A DNA stretch of 64,000 bases, taken from Bacteroidales bacterium Bact_19. Its GTDB lineage: Bacteria; Bacteroidota; Bacteroidia; Bacteroidales; ML635J-15. Numbering within the stretch: the first letter of the stretch is position 1; the number at the start of each line of letters is the position of its first letter. Made by a program: the position numbers and the translations under genes. Below, piece after piece: positions 33,983 to 43,909 of the stretch. The stretch lies in contig LUZK01000026.1 of NCBI GenBank assembly GCA_001603595.1, positions 1 to 64,000 on the forward strand, in the 5' to 3' direction. The notes under the pieces were generated by a model, which saw only the letters and a program-made list of their open reading frames with translations, was not told where the DNA came from and ran no database searches.

Positions 33983-34790
33983 AATTCAACGAAATTTTTG
34001 GAGTACTGCCTAAAACATTGTGATAAGCATAAGAAAAATCCAGATTAAAATCAGAGATTTTATATCCCAGTCCAAAAGTATATTCGATAGGATAAAATGC
34101 TACACCAGTTCTAAACATAAATTTATGGTTAATAGTGTATTCAATACCAGATCGAAAAACGTGAGTAAAGCCGTTTATTGATTTTCCGGTTTCTAGTGCA
34201 AATAAAAGGGAATTACTGAATTTATACGACAATCCTATTCTCAAACAAAACGGCAATTTAAAGGTATTGTCGGCAAAATAGGATACATTAACCGGATTTG
34301 CTATGTAGGTTGCTATTCGTAGATTATTTCCTTGAATAAATAAAGCTCCGATTTCAAAACTCATGCCGTGAAAATTTCCATAATCGGCAGATTGTCGCAT
34401 ACTGAAATAATTAGCATTTATGCCAAGGAAAAAGTTGTTAAAAAGTTGCTGTGAAAACCCTAAAGAAGCCTTTTGCTTATTAAAAGAAGAAAAACCAAAA
34501 TTGGCAAATCCCACGTTAATTGTAGTACCTCCAAGTGGAGCCGAAAATGCAAGAGCCGACAATCCTGTTTCTTTTAAAATAAAACGATTTTCGTAATAAA
34601 TTCCTGAATTTATTCTTTCCAGCTGAGCTGTTCCGGCAGGATTATTAAACACAGCCCAAACATCACTTAAAGTAACCGAAGCATATCCCATTCCGGATTG
34701 TCTGCCTCCGGGATTAATGTTTTCAGTTTGAGAATAAGCAATTGTCGAGCAAAAAAACAATGCAAAAACTGATATTTTTAATTTCAACAT
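33972..34790 (-). CDS. PorV/PorQ-like outer membrane barrel protein
   Basis: Signal peptide, GGRQSGMGYASVTLSDVWAVFNNPAGTAQLE, repeated beta strands, C-terminal F. Confidence 0.65.
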   Translation of the reverse strand: MLKLKISVFALFFCSTIAYSQTENINPGGRQSGMGYASVTLSDVWAVFNNPAGTAQLERINSGIYYENRFILKETGLSALAFSAPLGGTTINVGFANFGFSSFNKQKASLGFSQQLFNNFFLGINANYFSMRQSADYGNFHGMSFEIGALFIQGNNLRIATYIANPVNVSYFADNTFKLPFCLRIGLSYKFSNSLLFALETGKSINGFTHVFRSGIEYTINHKFMFRTGVAFYPIEYTFGLGYKISDFNLDFSYAYHNVLGSTPKISLNYAF

Positions 34791-34802
34791 TTTAAAAAAT
34801 AT

Positions 34803-35309
34803 TTAATTTACTCTATATTCAAACTTATAAGATTTAAGTTCTTCGTTAGCTTTAACAATTTTTTCCTTGAGATTTTCTTTGAACTCTTTCAATTTTTGAG
34901 CCAATTCTGGATCTCCGGTAGCGATGATCTGAGCAGCCAGAATAGCAGCATTTTGAGCCCCATTAATTGCAACTGTTGCAACAGGTATTCCGGGCGGCAT
35001 CTGAACTATTGCTAACAAAGCATCCATTCCATCCAAACTTGCGTTAATCGGAACTCCGATAACCGGCACTGTTGTCATGGCTGCAATAACTCCACATAAA
35101 TGAGCTGCCATACCTGCACCGGCAATTATTACTTTTATTCCTCTTTCTGCTGCTCCTTTAGCAAATTTTTCTACCTCTTCTGGAGTACGATGAGCCGAAA
35201 GAGCGTTTATCTCAAACGGAATCTTAAATTCATTCAACTGAACTGCAGCCTTTTCCATTATTTTATAATCACTCACAGAACCCATAATAATACTTACAAC
35301 TGGTTTCAT
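34803..35309 (-). CDS. purE: N5-carboxyaminoimidazole ribonucleotide mutase
   Basis: VSIIMGSVSDYKIMEKA, SAHRTPEEV, GAGMAAHLCGVIAAMTTVPVIGVP. Confidence 0.96.
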   Translation of the reverse strand: MKPVVSIIMGSVSDYKIMEKAAVQLNEFKIPFEINALSAHRTPEEVEKFAKGAAERGIKVIIAGAGMAAHLCGVIAAMTTVPVIGVPINASLDGMDALLAIVQMPPGIPVATVAINGAQNAAILAAQIIATGDPELAQKLKEFKENLKEKIVKANEELKSYKFEYRVN

Positions 35310-35390
35310 AATTCAATTTTTTTAATTTTCGTAAAAATAAATATTTTTTTTAATTTTGTAACAATTTATATAACAATAAATTTTTCTGAA

Positions 35391-35933
35391 ATGAACGAAA
35401 TTAAAATTTTAGATAAAGTTTTTAAACTATATATTTCTTACAACGAAATAAAAAAAAGAATTAAAAAACTAGCTCTGCAAATAGAAACCGATTACGGCGA
35501 TAAAGACCCGATTTTTATTAGCATTCTAAATGGCTCTTTTATGTTTGCTGCTGAATTGTTTAAAAACTTAAATATTCCATGTAACATTACTTTTGTAAAG
35601 CTTGCTTCTTATCAAGGAACACAAAGTAGCGGAAAGATAAAAGAACTTGTAGGTTTTAATGAACAAATCGAAGGTCGAACGGTTATTGTTATTGAAGACA
35701 TTGTTGATACAGGTAATACAATTATTGATATTGTGAAAGATTTAGAATCCAAAAATCCTAAAGAAATTGTTATATGCACTCTGTTGCTTAAACCTGAGGC
35801 GTATAATAATTCATTTCCAATAAAATACCGATGTTTCGAAATTCCCAATGATTTTATTGTGGGCTTCGGGCTTGACTATAACTCGTATGGAAGAAATTTT
35901 AAAGATATTTATGTAATAAGTAATCAAAAATAA
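35391..35933 (+). CDS. hpt: hypoxanthine phosphoribosyltransferase
   Basis: ISILNGSFMFAAEL, VIVIEDIVDTGNTI, FIVGFGLDYNSYGRN; start taken as ATG 35391, not the listed 35100. Confidence 0.92.
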   Translation: MNEIKILDKVFKLYISYNEIKKRIKKLALQIETDYGDKDPIFISILNGSFMFAAELFKNLNIPCNITFVKLASYQGTQSSGKIKELVGFNEQIEGRTVIVIEDIVDTGNTIIDIVKDLESKNPKEIVICTLLLKPEAYNNSFPIKYRCFEIPNDFIVGFGLDYNSYGRNFKDIYVISNQK

Positions 35934-35939
35934 ACTTAT

Positions 35940-37112
35940 ATGCTTAACATTGCTTTATTCGGACCTCCCGGTGCAGGAAAAGGAACACAAGCTAAAAGAC
36001 TCGCTGAAAAATACAATCTAACCTACATTTCAACAGGCGATATTCTACGAAGGGAAATTGCTGAAGGAACTTCTTTAGGACTTGAAGCTAAGTCAATCAT
36101 CGAACAAGGTGGTTTGGTTTCAGATGAAATAATTGTTCAAATCATTGAGAGAAGCATAAGAATGAATCCGGATTCTAATGGTATTCTTTTCGACGGGTTC
36201 CCACGTACTTATGCTCAAGCTTATATCTTAGATGGATTATTGCTGAAAATGAACACCAAATTGTCCTGTTTGTTAAGTCTTGAGGTGCCAAGAGATGAAC
36301 TTGTTAAAAGAATGATGCTCAGAGCCGAAAAGGAAGCTCGTGCCGACGATAAAATCGAAATTATCGAAAATCGTCTCAGAGAATACGATATTAAAACTGT
36401 TCCGGTAATTGATTTTTATAAAAATCAAAATAAATTTTATCCAATTAACGGAATAGGAACAGTTGATGTAGTGTATGAAAGACTTACAAATACCATTGAA
36501 GAAATACTTGCTCAAACTTTGTTAAATGTTGTTTTCTTCGGACGACCCGGAGCAGGAAAAGGAACCCAGGCAAAACGCATAGCCGAAAAATTCGGACTCG
36601 AATACATTTCAACCGGCGAAATGATCCGACAAGAAGTTGCCGCGCAAACAGAACTTGGAAAAATTGCTCAACCCTATCTCGAAAAAGGAGATATTGTTCC
36701 GGATGACGTAGCTATCAGGCTTATTGAGCGTAAACTAGCCGAAACAAAGAATGCCAAAGGATTTATTTTTAAAGGATTTCCTTCAACCCTTGTTCAGGCA
36801 TACATACTTGGTGGTTTGTTGAAAAAATTAGATTCTTCGGTTTCTGTGGTGATTGAATTAAAAACATCTACCCTTCAAGCTATGAAGAGACTCACCGCCA
36901 GATCAAAAACAGATAAAGCAAGAACCTACGACCTCAATCCCGAAACTATAATCCATCGCCTCGAAGTATTTCAGGATCGAAGTGAAAAAATAAGGGATTT
37001 TTATATTCAACAAAACAAACTTATCAGCTTTAATGGAGATCAAGACGCTGAAACTCTAAACAAACAAATCGAATCCGTAATTGAAAAAGCTTTTAAGGAG
37101 ATAAGAAAATAA
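35940..37112 (+). CDS. adk: adenylate kinase, tandem two-domain
   Basis: Two P-loops (GPPGAGKGTQAKRLAEKYNLTYISTGDILRREI and GRPGAGKGTQAKRIAEKFGLEYISTGEMIRQEV) in one ORF. Confidence 0.9.
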   Translation: MLNIALFGPPGAGKGTQAKRLAEKYNLTYISTGDILRREIAEGTSLGLEAKSIIEQGGLVSDEIIVQIIERSIRMNPDSNGILFDGFPRTYAQAYILDGLLLKMNTKLSCLLSLEVPRDELVKRMMLRAEKEARADDKIEIIENRLREYDIKTVPVIDFYKNQNKFYPINGIGTVDVVYERLTNTIEEILAQTLLNVVFFGRPGAGKGTQAKRIAEKFGLEYISTGEMIRQEVAAQTELGKIAQPYLEKGDIVPDDVAIRLIERKLAETKNAKGFIFKGFPSTLVQAYILGGLLKKLDSSVSVVIELKTSTLQAMKRLTARSKTDKARTYDLNPETIIHRLEVFQDRSEKIRDFYIQQNKLISFNGDQDAETLNKQIESVIEKAFKEIRK

Positions 37113-37160
37113 TTTTTATAATACATAAACAATATCTTAAAAAAACTTACTTAATACCAA

Positions 37161-37658
37161 TTATTTATAATCATTTGTTTTAACATCAAATGTGAAATGT
37201 TTTTGCATAAAGTAAGAGTATAAAATAACTATGCCTGTGGTTAAAATTTTTGATATTGTTGGCCATATATAGCACAATTCAACAAAAAATTTCAATAAAA
37301 CATAGTTTAGAATAATTGAACCGGTTACAGACACTCCATACCTGAATAATTGTTTGCGACCTCGAAAAACAGATTGAGTAAAGGTTACATATTTTGCCAT
37401 TAAAAATCCTGTAATAAAAGTGATCGGAAAAACTATCAAAAAAGCCGCTATATGTGATGAAATAACAATAACACCAAGGTCAAGATTATTTTTTTTTAAA
37501 ATAAAATTGTAAAAAACAAAATATAAGAAAATATCAAAGGTTGTGTTCAATCCTCCTGTAAAAGCATATCTGTACGTTAATCTTGACATAAACCTGCTAA
37601 ATACCGGATATGTAAAATCACAAACCTTAACAATATAATTTTTTATCCACTTTAGCAT
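37161..37658 (-). CDS. GtrA family membrane protein
   Basis: 165 aa, four TM segments, FTGGLNTTFDIFLYF...YSYFMQKHFTF. Confidence 0.75.
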   Translation of the reverse strand: MLKWIKNYIVKVCDFTYPVFSRFMSRLTYRYAFTGGLNTTFDIFLYFVFYNFILKKNNLDLGVIVISSHIAAFLIVFPITFITGFLMAKYVTFTQSVFRGRKQLFRYGVSVTGSIILNYVLLKFFVELCYIWPTISKILTTGIVILYSYFMQKHFTFDVKTNDYK

Positions 37659-37717
37659 AAAAATATTTTAGCAAATACAAATACTCATGTAATCAACTTT
37701 CTGCTTCTTTTTATTCT

Positions 37718-38380
37718 TTATCTCCTATTTACTCTTCCATTTTTTCTCAAAATCATAAAACCGTCACGTATATCAAGAATTACTTTTTCTACCCTGTTGT
37801 CATTTCTTACAAAATCATTAAATTCCATTATGCCTTTTGTCATGTAATCATTAGATTCTACCGGATAAAAAATTTTATTGTCCCACAAAACATTATCTAC
37901 TAATATTAAACCTCCGGGCTTTGTTTTTGACAACACAATTTCGTAATAATTTATATACTCTCTCTTATCCGCATCTATAAAAACAAGATCAAAAACTTCT
38001 TCTATTTTAGGTAAAATTTCAAGAGCATCACCTATTAATAAGTTAACTTTATTTTCAATATCTGCCAGTTTAAAATATTTTCTTATAAGCCATTCGATTT
38101 CATCGTTTATTTCTATACTTGTTAATTTACCGTTTTCAGGCAGTGCACGTGCTATACAAATTGATGTATATCCTGTATATGTTCCGATTTCAAGAACATT
38201 TTTTGCATTTGATATTTTTACTAACATAGCGATAAAAGCTGCCTGAGTCGGTCCGGAGATCATTCGTGGATGTAACTGAGTTAGATGTGTCTCTCTATAT
38301 AAATCTTTTAAAACATCGTCTTCGATATTACAAAAACTGTCAATATATTCCTGCTTGATATCGTAAATAAAATTAGTCAT
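37718..38380 (-). CDS. O-methyltransferase (SAM-dependent)
   Basis: VLEIGTYTGYTSICIARALPENGKLTSIEI, FDLVFIDADKREYINYYE, LILVDNVLWDNKI. Confidence 0.92.
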   Translation of the reverse strand: MTNFIYDIKQEYIDSFCNIEDDVLKDLYRETHLTQLHPRMISGPTQAAFIAMLVKISNAKNVLEIGTYTGYTSICIARALPENGKLTSIEINDEIEWLIRKYFKLADIENKVNLLIGDALEILPKIEEVFDLVFIDADKREYINYYEIVLSKTKPGGLILVDNVLWDNKIFYPVESNDYMTKGIMEFNDFVRNDNRVEKVILDIRDGFMILRKNGRVNRR

Positions 38381-38381
38381 A

Positions 38382-39599
38382 CTAATAGAAAATAAGTTTT
38401 GAAAAATTGTCCTTATTTAAAATTTCATTTGCTACCTCGAGAATGTCACTTTCAGTAACTTTTTCAATTTCGGAATACATTTCTTTTAAGGTTTCAACAT
38501 TATTGTAAACCAAAACAGACTTACCAATACCCATCAGAACGTTAGAGTGAATTTCGTTTGCAATTGCAAGTTGTCCGATAAGCTGTTTTTTCATTTTGTT
38601 TAATTGTAAAGTTCCTAGAGATTTTGATTTAAGAGCTGAAAACTCTTTAAAAATCAATTCTAATGCGATTTCATGATTATTTTTATCGGAGCTGAAATAA
38701 ATAGTAAACGAGCCTGTATCTTCGTAATTCGTATAATTAGATTCTATATTGTAGCTAAAACCTTTTTTTTCGCGTAAGAGTAGGTTTAATCTGGAATTCA
38801 TACCCGGTCCCGCAAGAAGATTATTTATCATAAAAAAAGGCAATCTTTTCGGATTTTTATAAGAATATGCATAGGTACCGATTATGCAATGCAATTGATG
38901 TGTTTTGCGAGCAATTTTCTTTTCAAAAACAGTTTTGTTATTAAATTCAATTCTTTTGTAATTTCGGTAATTTGCAGGATTCTGCTCCAAATATTTTTTA
39001 CATAATTTCTGCAACCTATCGAATTTTATCTTTCCGATTGATGCAAAGACCATTTGATCTGTATTGTATTTCTTAGCGACAAAAGTCCTTATTTCATCAA
39101 CTTTAAATTTTTTCAACAATTTTTGAGAACCAAGTATATTTCTTCCTAAAGGATGTTTCGGAAAAATCATCTCCTCAAACAAATCATATATGGTGTCAAC
39201 GGGAGAATCTTTATATGAATTTATTTCATCAATAATTACTTCACGTTCACGTTCAAATTCTCTTTCGGGAAATGTAGAATTAAAAACAACATCATTTAGC
39301 AATTCAATGGCACGTTCGTAAAACTCGTTTAAAAAACTTGCAGTTACACAGGTTTCTTCCTTAGAGGTATAGGCATCAATTTCACCTCCTACATCTTCGA
39401 GACGGCTTAGTATATGAAAAGTTTTACGATGTTTTGTCCCTTTAAAAAGCATGTGCTCTGTAAAATGAGCCAGTCCAGATTGATTCTCATCTTCGTCGCG
39501 TGAACCTGTATTTATAATTATTCCACAGTGAGCAACATCAGAATCCACATATTTATGTACTAATCTTATTCCGTTACTCAGTTCTGAAATTTGATACAT
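38382..39599 (-). CDS. M16 family metallopeptidase
   Basis: HFTEHMLFKGT (HxxEH) and downstream E; start set at MYQISELSNG. Confidence 0.92.
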   Translation of the reverse strand: MYQISELSNGIRLVHKYVDSDVAHCGIIINTGSRDEDENQSGLAHFTEHMLFKGTKHRKTFHILSRLEDVGGEIDAYTSKEETCVTASFLNEFYERAIELLNDVVFNSTFPEREFEREREVIIDEINSYKDSPVDTIYDLFEEMIFPKHPLGRNILGSQKLLKKFKVDEIRTFVAKKYNTDQMVFASIGKIKFDRLQKLCKKYLEQNPANYRNYKRIEFNNKTVFEKKIARKTHQLHCIIGTYAYSYKNPKRLPFFMINNLLAGPGMNSRLNLLLREKKGFSYNIESNYTNYEDTGSFTIYFSSDKNNHEIALELIFKEFSALKSKSLGTLQLNKMKKQLIGQLAIANEIHSNVLMGIGKSVLVYNNVETLKEMYSEIEKVTESDILEVANEILNKDNFSKLIFY

Positions 39600-39769
39600 G
39601 TAATTTTTTTTCGCAAAGATACTATTTAAGACATAAATACCAATATACATTTTTACATACTAAAGTAGATTATCTCGACATTTTTTCAATATAAAACAAT
39701 TATTAAATTCCTGAATTTCTGATATATAGAATTTATATTAAAAAAAATTTTGTATTTTTTTCGTAAAGT

Positions 39770-39802
39770 TCTTGTATAATTAAAAAATTCTACATATTTT
39801 TG
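39770..39802 (+). promoter_or_regulatory. candidate Bacteroidota-type promoter of tRNA-Phe
   Basis: TCTTG, 20 nt spacer, TATTTTTG (39795-39802; consensus TAnnTTTG), ~11 nt before the tRNA 5' end. Confidence 0.5.
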
Positions 39803-39813
39803 CAGTCCAAATT

Positions 39814-39886
39814 GGTACCATAGCTCAGTTGGTAGAGCACAGGACTGAAAATCCTGGTGTCCCTAGTTCGATCCTAGGTGGTACCA
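39814..39886 (+). tRNA. tRNA-Phe(GAA)
   Basis: GGTACCATAGCTCAGTTGGTAGAGCACAGGACTGAAAATCCTGGTGTCCCTAGTTCGATCCTAGGTGGTACCA; anticodon loop CTGAAAA. Confidence 0.96.
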
Positions 39887-39888
39887 CG

Positions 39889-39916
39889 GTCCTTCTGAAA
39901 AGAAGGACTTTTTTTT
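39889..39916 (+). terminator. intrinsic terminator of tRNA-Phe
   Basis: GTCCTTCT-GAAA-AGAAGGAC-TTTTTTTT. Confidence 0.93.
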
Positions 39917-40030
39917 ATTATTATCATTAAACCTTGAAAAATCCGAGATATTTTCTTAGAAATATTTTTGTAGCATTAAAAAACAAATCAAAGAATTTGT
40001 TTTAATTTTGTTCATAAAATTATCTAAAAG

Positions 40031-40297
40031 ATGTTACCTTGCCCTATTCATAAATTAACAGGTTTTGACTGTCCGGGATGCGGAATGCAGAGAGCAGCAA
40101 TGGAACTTCTCAATGGAAACATTTGTAAAAGTATATTATACTATCCTGCCCTTTTGCCTTTAATTCTTATGTTTGTTTTTCTATCTATATATTTAATTTT
40201 TAAAATTAAAAACGGAGCTAAAATTTTAAAATATTTATTTATTTTTAATGCAATAATTATTTTCGTAAATTACATAATTAAATTCATTAAAATATGA
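40031..40297 (+). CDS. DUF2752 domain-containing protein
   Basis: CPIHKLTGFDCPGCGMQRAAMELLNG, TM segments. Confidence 0.85.
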   Translation: MLPCPIHKLTGFDCPGCGMQRAAMELLNGNICKSILYYPALLPLILMFVFLSIYLIFKIKNGAKILKYLFIFNAIIIFVNYIIKFIKI

Positions 40298-40992
40298 CAG
40301 ACGATTTGAATCAAAACCCCAACAAAAACCAGGAAATACCTCCTGTTCCAGACATTACAAATATTCCGGATATTCCCGAGTTGAATGACGACTTAACACT
40401 CACATCAAATGAAAATATAAATATTGAAGATCCGAACTCTATTGAACCAGACAAAACAGTAATTTCGGATATTAAAGCTGAAAATCAGCAACATACATCA
40501 TATCAATCCAAAGGTTTTGGTCCGGAACATCATGAATTCAATCGTCAAAAAGAAATTGAAGAAGAAAAACTTTATGCTAAAAATACAAATAATTCATATT
40601 CATCAAATAAAAGCCAGACACCGCCAAATATTCCACCTCAAAACAATAATTACTTATATCAACAAAACTTACCAAATTCATCTGCTATATTAACTTTTGG
40701 AATATTATCAATATTAACAATTTGTTGTTGCGGATCATTTGTCCCTACAATTTTTGCAGTTATTGCTCTGGCAATGGCTGGCAAACCTTTACAGCTTTAT
40801 AAACAAAATCCGGGGCAATACACTTATTCTTCCTATAACAATATTAAAACAGGAAAAATTTGTGCTATAATAGGATTAATTCTTTCAATTTTGGTATTGA
40901 TTATTTTTATTTTAAACATGATTTTCAACGGTGAATTTCAATACCAATTTAACGAAATCATTAACGAGACATGGGATCAGAGTGGTTATTAA
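40294..40992 (+). CDS. CCC-motif / DUF4190-like membrane protein
   Basis: Pro/Asn-rich N-terminus, ILTFGILSILTICCCGSFVPTIFAVIALAMA, second TM. Confidence 0.7.
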   Translation: MTDDLNQNPNKNQEIPPVPDITNIPDIPELNDDLTLTSNENINIEDPNSIEPDKTVISDIKAENQQHTSYQSKGFGPEHHEFNRQKEIEEEKLYAKNTNNSYSSNKSQTPPNIPPQNNNYLYQQNLPNSSAILTFGILSILTICCCGSFVPTIFAVIALAMAGKPLQLYKQNPGQYTYSSYNNIKTGKICAIIGLILSILVLIIFILNMIFNGEFQYQFNEIINETWDQSGY

Positions 40993-40998
40993 AAGTTT

Positions 40999-42024
40999 AT
41001 GACATTACAAGATCGCATAGAAATTTTATCAGAAATTGGGACAGAATTATCTCAATTAATTGAAAATCGAGACTTATACGATTTTCCGGGATACGAAAAA
41101 ATAAATCTGGAAAATTCTTGGTTTACTGAAGAATTCGTTAAGAATTCGTTCAATCATTATGCTTATTTATTGACAGAAAACAAACTAACTGATTGGACTA
41201 AGAATTATGATTTTTCAAAAGATTTATCAAAAAAAACTTTAGGTATAATTATGGCAGGGAATATACCTTTGGTTGGTCTTCATGATTTTATCTGTGCCTA
41301 TCTTAGCGGAATTAGTACGATTATAAAACCGAGCAGTAAAGATTCTGTTTTAATAAAATGGATTATCAATAGGATTCTGAAAAAACACAAAGAAAAAAAC
41401 TATTTGATTAAAATTGCAGATGGGTCTATCAGTAGGGTTGATGCAATAATTGCCACAGGCAATAACAATTCAAACCGTTATTTTGAATATTATTTTTCAA
41501 GTATTCCATCTATACTTAGAAAAAACAGAAATTCAATTGGAATACTTAGTGGCAATGAAACCGAAGAAGAACTATCAAAACTGACTGATGATATTTTCTT
41601 ATATTTCGGATTAGGTTGCAGAAGTGTGAGTTTGATTTACATTCCGGAAGATTATGATTTCAATCCTTTGTTCAAAGCTTTTGAAAAGTATAAACATTTG
41701 ATTTATCATCATAAGTACGCAAATAATCTGGAATACCAATATGCAGTAAATATTGTTAGCAGAATTCCGGTTTTAAATCCAGGAAATATTATTTTGATTG
41801 AAAACGATAAAATAAATTCACCCGTTGGTGTTTTACATTATAAATTTTATAAATTTGCCGAAGATATTTATAAAGAGATAAATAAGAATATAGAGGATAT
41901 TCAATGTGTTTCGACCAGTAAATTATCAAAATCTTTTGAAGTGGAATTCGGAAGAACACAATATCCGGAATTAAATGAATATGCAGATAATATAGATACG
42001 TTAAAATTTATTTTAACATTATGA
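40999..42024 (+). CDS. LuxC-like acyl-CoA reductase
   Basis: GIIMAGNIPLVGLHDFICAYLSGISTIIKPSSKD, FGLGCRSVSLIYIP. Confidence 0.85.
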   Translation: MTLQDRIEILSEIGTELSQLIENRDLYDFPGYEKINLENSWFTEEFVKNSFNHYAYLLTENKLTDWTKNYDFSKDLSKKTLGIIMAGNIPLVGLHDFICAYLSGISTIIKPSSKDSVLIKWIINRILKKHKEKNYLIKIADGSISRVDAIIATGNNNSNRYFEYYFSSIPSILRKNRNSIGILSGNETEEELSKLTDDIFLYFGLGCRSVSLIYIPEDYDFNPLFKAFEKYKHLIYHHKYANNLEYQYAVNIVSRIPVLNPGNIILIENDKINSPVGVLHYKFYKFAEDIYKEINKNIEDIQCVSTSKLSKSFEVEFGRTQYPELNEYADNIDTLKFILTL

Positions 42025-42557
42025 GCAGAATAATAAAATACAGAATTGTAAGTGCTTACGATGATGATTTCGTAAGAGATATAGAAATTGAAGAAGACAA
42101 AACCTTTATGGATTTGCATTTGGCTATTCAGTCAGCTTGTAATTATGACCCAAGCTTATTAACAACTTTTTATCTTTCAAATAAAAATTGGGATAAACTT
42201 CAAGAAATTAGTGCCGAATGCATTGACCCCGAAACTCAAAAAGAGGTAATGCTTATGGACAGCACTAAATTAGCCAAATTCAAACCTGTTGTAGGACAAA
42301 GATATATTTACATTTTCGACTTTTTCTCAGTAAGAGCATTTTTTATTGAAATAGTAAACATCAGAGAAAAATCCGAAAGTGATGAAAATCTCCAATTTCC
42401 TATATGTACACTATCTCACGGAAATCCTCCAGAACAATTATTTGTTGATGATATTACCGATGATAATGACATCGAAGATGATGATTTTAATGACATTGAT
42501 GATGATTTATATGATGATTTCAACGAATATGGATATGATAATTTAGATGATTATTAG
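42021..42557 (+). CDS. pRiA4b ORF-3-like (IS1096 passenger TnpR-like) protein
   Basis: FMDLHLAIQSACNYD.. LSNKNWDK pattern, acidic C-terminal tail. Confidence 0.75.
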   Translation: MSRIIKYRIVSAYDDDFVRDIEIEEDKTFMDLHLAIQSACNYDPSLLTTFYLSNKNWDKLQEISAECIDPETQKEVMLMDSTKLAKFKPVVGQRYIYIFDFFSVRAFFIEIVNIREKSESDENLQFPICTLSHGNPPEQLFVDDITDDNDIEDDDFNDIDDDLYDDFNEYGYDNLDDY

Positions 42558-42566
42558 AATTTTAAA

Positions 42567-43466
42567 ATGACAAAAAAACTTTTTGTTATTCTAGGTCCCA
42601 CAGCAATTGGAAAAACAGAGCTTAGCATTGAAATAGCACAAAGAATTAATTCAGAAATTTTCTCTTGCGATTCGAGGCAATTTTTTAAAGAATTAAATAT
42701 TGGAGTTGCCAAACCTGATGTAAATCAATTAAATACCGTAAAACATCATTTTATAGGGCATATTTCGGTTACCCAACATTACAGTATAAGTAAATACGAA
42801 CAAGATTTTCTCGCTTTATCGAGTGAATATTTCAAAAAAAACAACATTGCAATTTTGTGTGGAGGTTCGGGTTTATATATTGATGCTGTTTGTTATGGAG
42901 TTGATGAAATGCCTGATCATGATCCTAAAATTCGTGAAGAAGTAAATGTTTTTTTAAAAACTTATGGCCTTGAAAAGTTAAAGCAAGAGGTAAAAAAAAT
43001 AGATCCGGAATATTATAACTCTGTTGATAAAAACAATCCTCAAAGACTGTTAAGAGCCCTGGAAATATACAAACAAACCGGGAAAAAATTCTCAGAATAC
43101 AGGAAAAGAAATATCCCCAAAAGAGATTTTGAAATCATAAAAATTGGCATAGAATTAGAAAGAGAAAAACTTTATCAAAAAGCCAATTTAAGAGTGGATA
43201 AAATGATAGTAGCCGGGTTAATAGATGAAGTTAAAAGCTTATCAGTATATAAAGAATTAATTCCTTTAAAAACAATAGGTTACAAAGAAATTTTTGATTA
43301 CTTTGACAACAAAATCAATCTTGAAACTGCGATTGAACAAATTAAACGAAATACAAGACATTATATCCGCAGGCAAATGACATGGTTTAGAAGGTATAAT
43401 GATATTAAATGGTTTAACGTTGAACAAAAAAATGATATAATGTGTTATATAGAAAAATCTTTATAA
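42567..43466 (+). CDS. miaA: tRNA dimethylallyltransferase
   Basis: VILGPTAIGKTELSIEIA-type P-loop, EIFSCDSRQFFKELNIGVAKP, GGSGLYIDAV, IKRNTRHYIRRQMTWFRR. Confidence 0.95.
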   Translation: MTKKLFVILGPTAIGKTELSIEIAQRINSEIFSCDSRQFFKELNIGVAKPDVNQLNTVKHHFIGHISVTQHYSISKYEQDFLALSSEYFKKNNIAILCGGSGLYIDAVCYGVDEMPDHDPKIREEVNVFLKTYGLEKLKQEVKKIDPEYYNSVDKNNPQRLLRALEIYKQTGKKFSEYRKRNIPKRDFEIIKIGIELEREKLYQKANLRVDKMIVAGLIDEVKSLSVYKELIPLKTIGYKEIFDYFDNKINLETAIEQIKRNTRHYIRRQMTWFRRYNDIKWFNVEQKNDIMCYIEKSL

Positions 43467-43484
43467 ATTTCAAAAATTGAAACT

Positions 43485-43883
43485 ATGAAAAAAATTATTG
43501 TTTTATTAAGTGCCATTGCAATGTTTGGTTTATTTGCAAATGCTCAAAACACGCAACTTACTCAGTCAAAAATCATTTCCCTTACAGAATCAAATTTTGA
43601 TGCAACAACTAAAAAAGGGCTTTACCTTGTAGATTTCTATGCCGACTGGTGTCGTCCATGTAAACTAATGAAACCCGTATTAGAAGAATTTGCGGGAAAC
43701 TATGAGTCTAAAATTAAAGTAGTATCAGTTAATACTGATTATAATAAAAATCTCTCAACTCAGTACCAGGTTAGTGGAATTCCTTGTTTAATACTCCTGA
43801 AAGACGGAAAAGAGATAAAAAGATTGGTAGGTTATAGAGGAAAGGCAGAGCTTGAAAACGATCTTCAACAATGGATAAAATAA
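43485..43883 (+). CDS. thioredoxin family protein, exported
   Basis: Signal peptide; VDFYADWCRPCKLMKPVLEEFA (WCRPC), GIPCLILLKDGKE. Confidence 0.92.
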   Translation: MKKIIVLLSAIAMFGLFANAQNTQLTQSKIISLTESNFDATTKKGLYLVDFYADWCRPCKLMKPVLEEFAGNYESKIKVVSVNTDYNKNLSTQYQVSGIPCLILLKDGKEIKRLVGYRGKAELENDLQQWIK

Positions 43884-43908
43884 AAAAACCGGATTTGCCG
43901 GTTTTTTT
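43882..43908. terminator. bidirectional terminator between convergent genes
   Basis: AAAAAAACCGG-ATTTG-CCGGTTTTTTT. Confidence 0.85.
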
Positions 43909-43909
43909 A

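Noticed and set aside
35100-35390. N-terminal extension of the hpt ORF
   Set aside because: Runs antisense through purE; the HPRT homology starts at ATG 35391.
39980-40003. 9-bp inverted repeat AAAACAAAT...ATTTGTTTT upstream of the DUF2752 gene
   Set aside because: Almost all A/T pairs and likely by chance in this composition; no T-run or partner element that clearly supports function.
42021-42557. Possible mobile element (pRiA4b/IS1096-type annotation)
   Set aside because: The family name is historical; no transposase or inverted repeats, and it sits in an ordinary operon with miaA.
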